A program made the translations under genes and the position numbers. A stretch of 25,643 nucleotides of DNA from Bacillota bacterium. GTDB taxonomy: Bacteria > Bacillota_A > Clostridia > Tissierellales > Peptoniphilaceae. Shown here piece after piece: positions 25,625 to 25,643 of the stretch. Within the stretch, counting starts at the first letter, position 1. The number at the start of each line of letters is the position of its first letter. Below the pieces are notes generated by a model. It was not told the origin of the DNA, ran no database searches, and was given only the letters and a program-made list of their open reading frames with translations. The stretch is from NCBI GenBank assembly GCA_023443045.1, contig JAEZWK010000027.1, positions 1 through 25,643 on the forward strand. The letters are read 5' to 3'.

Positions 25625-25643
25625 TATTGCGCCTCCTTATACC
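25624..25643 (-). CDS. Probable last codons of rnfG (partial)
   Basis: Only 20 bases remain before the right edge. In one frame they read Tyr-Lys-Glu-Ala-Gln and then TAA (25626-25624), which overlaps the rnfE ATG by one base, the same TAATG junction as between rnfE and rnfA. In the usual rnfCDGEAB order this would be rnfG. The frame choice rests on that junction alone, so this is tentative. Confidence 0.35.

Noticed and set aside
1..25643. Mobile element, CRISPR, toxin-antitoxin or phage defence content
   Set aside because: No transposase, repeat array, small overlapping toxin/antitoxin pair, tRNA-flanked island or composition shift was found; the window reads as core genome.

Overview
The window is about 25.6 kb of low-GC (roughly 30%) DNA, densely packed with genes on the standard code. 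Most genes have strong AGGAGG-type ribosome sites, and consensus TTGACA/TATAAT promoters stand before most transcription units. The gene content suggests a low-GC anaerobic Firmicute of the Clostridia/Tissierellia type, perhaps Peptoniphilaceae-like: an Rnf complex, a short-chain clostridial flavodoxin, formate-tetrahydrofolate ligase, class 1B dihydroorotate dehydrogenase (PyrD/PyrK), an aspartate transcarbamoylase with a PyrI regulatory subunit, and PolIII DnaE next to pfkA and pyk. The genus is inference. No tRNA, rRNA, CRISPR array, insertion sequence or prophage is visible.

Layout. (1) 1-1038, minus: the first 346 codons of fhs, cut by the window edge, with its own promoter. (2) 1136-10838, minus: a tightly packed ten-gene run transcribed pyrB, pyrI, pyrF, pyrK, pyrD, pyrE, a fused acpS-nnrD, a small two-helix membrane protein, asnB, pepF. 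It begins with a strong promoter and a roughly 75-nt leader that can fold as a three-way transcription attenuator. (3) 10933-18713, minus: a CNNM/CorC-type CBS membrane protein, dnaE, pfkA, pyk and a dCMP deaminase gene, again nearly gapless. The pyr promoter lies in the last codons of the deaminase gene. (4) 18837-22330, plus: two half-transporter ABC genes forming a heterodimeric exporter with one degenerate and one consensus ATP site. (5) 22345-23540: a flavodoxin gene and an AraC-family regulator, divergent around a 110-bp region. (6) 23550 to the right edge, minus: rnfB, rnfA, rnfE and probably the last codons of rnfG, the distal part of an Rnf operon.

How the parts fit. Regions 2 and 3 make UMP (steps catalysed by PyrB/I, PyrK/D, PyrE and PyrF), supply dUMP by dCMP deamination, and hold lower glycolysis plus a replicative polymerase. 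The dihydroorotase (pyrC) and carbamoyl-phosphate synthase (carAB) genes are not here and must lie elsewhere if the pathway is complete. Regions 5 and 6 concern low-potential electron carriers: Rnf couples reduced ferredoxin (possibly also flavodoxin) to NAD+ and ion pumping.

Most of this is conventional housekeeping DNA, and I do not see a clearly new multi-gene system. The points most worth a second look are the pyr leader attenuator that lacks an obvious PyrR box, the AcpS-NnrD fusion with altered AcpS motifs, the loss of the TSH histidine in the pyruvate kinase C-terminal domain, and the very compact terminators built over the stop codons of convergent genes.
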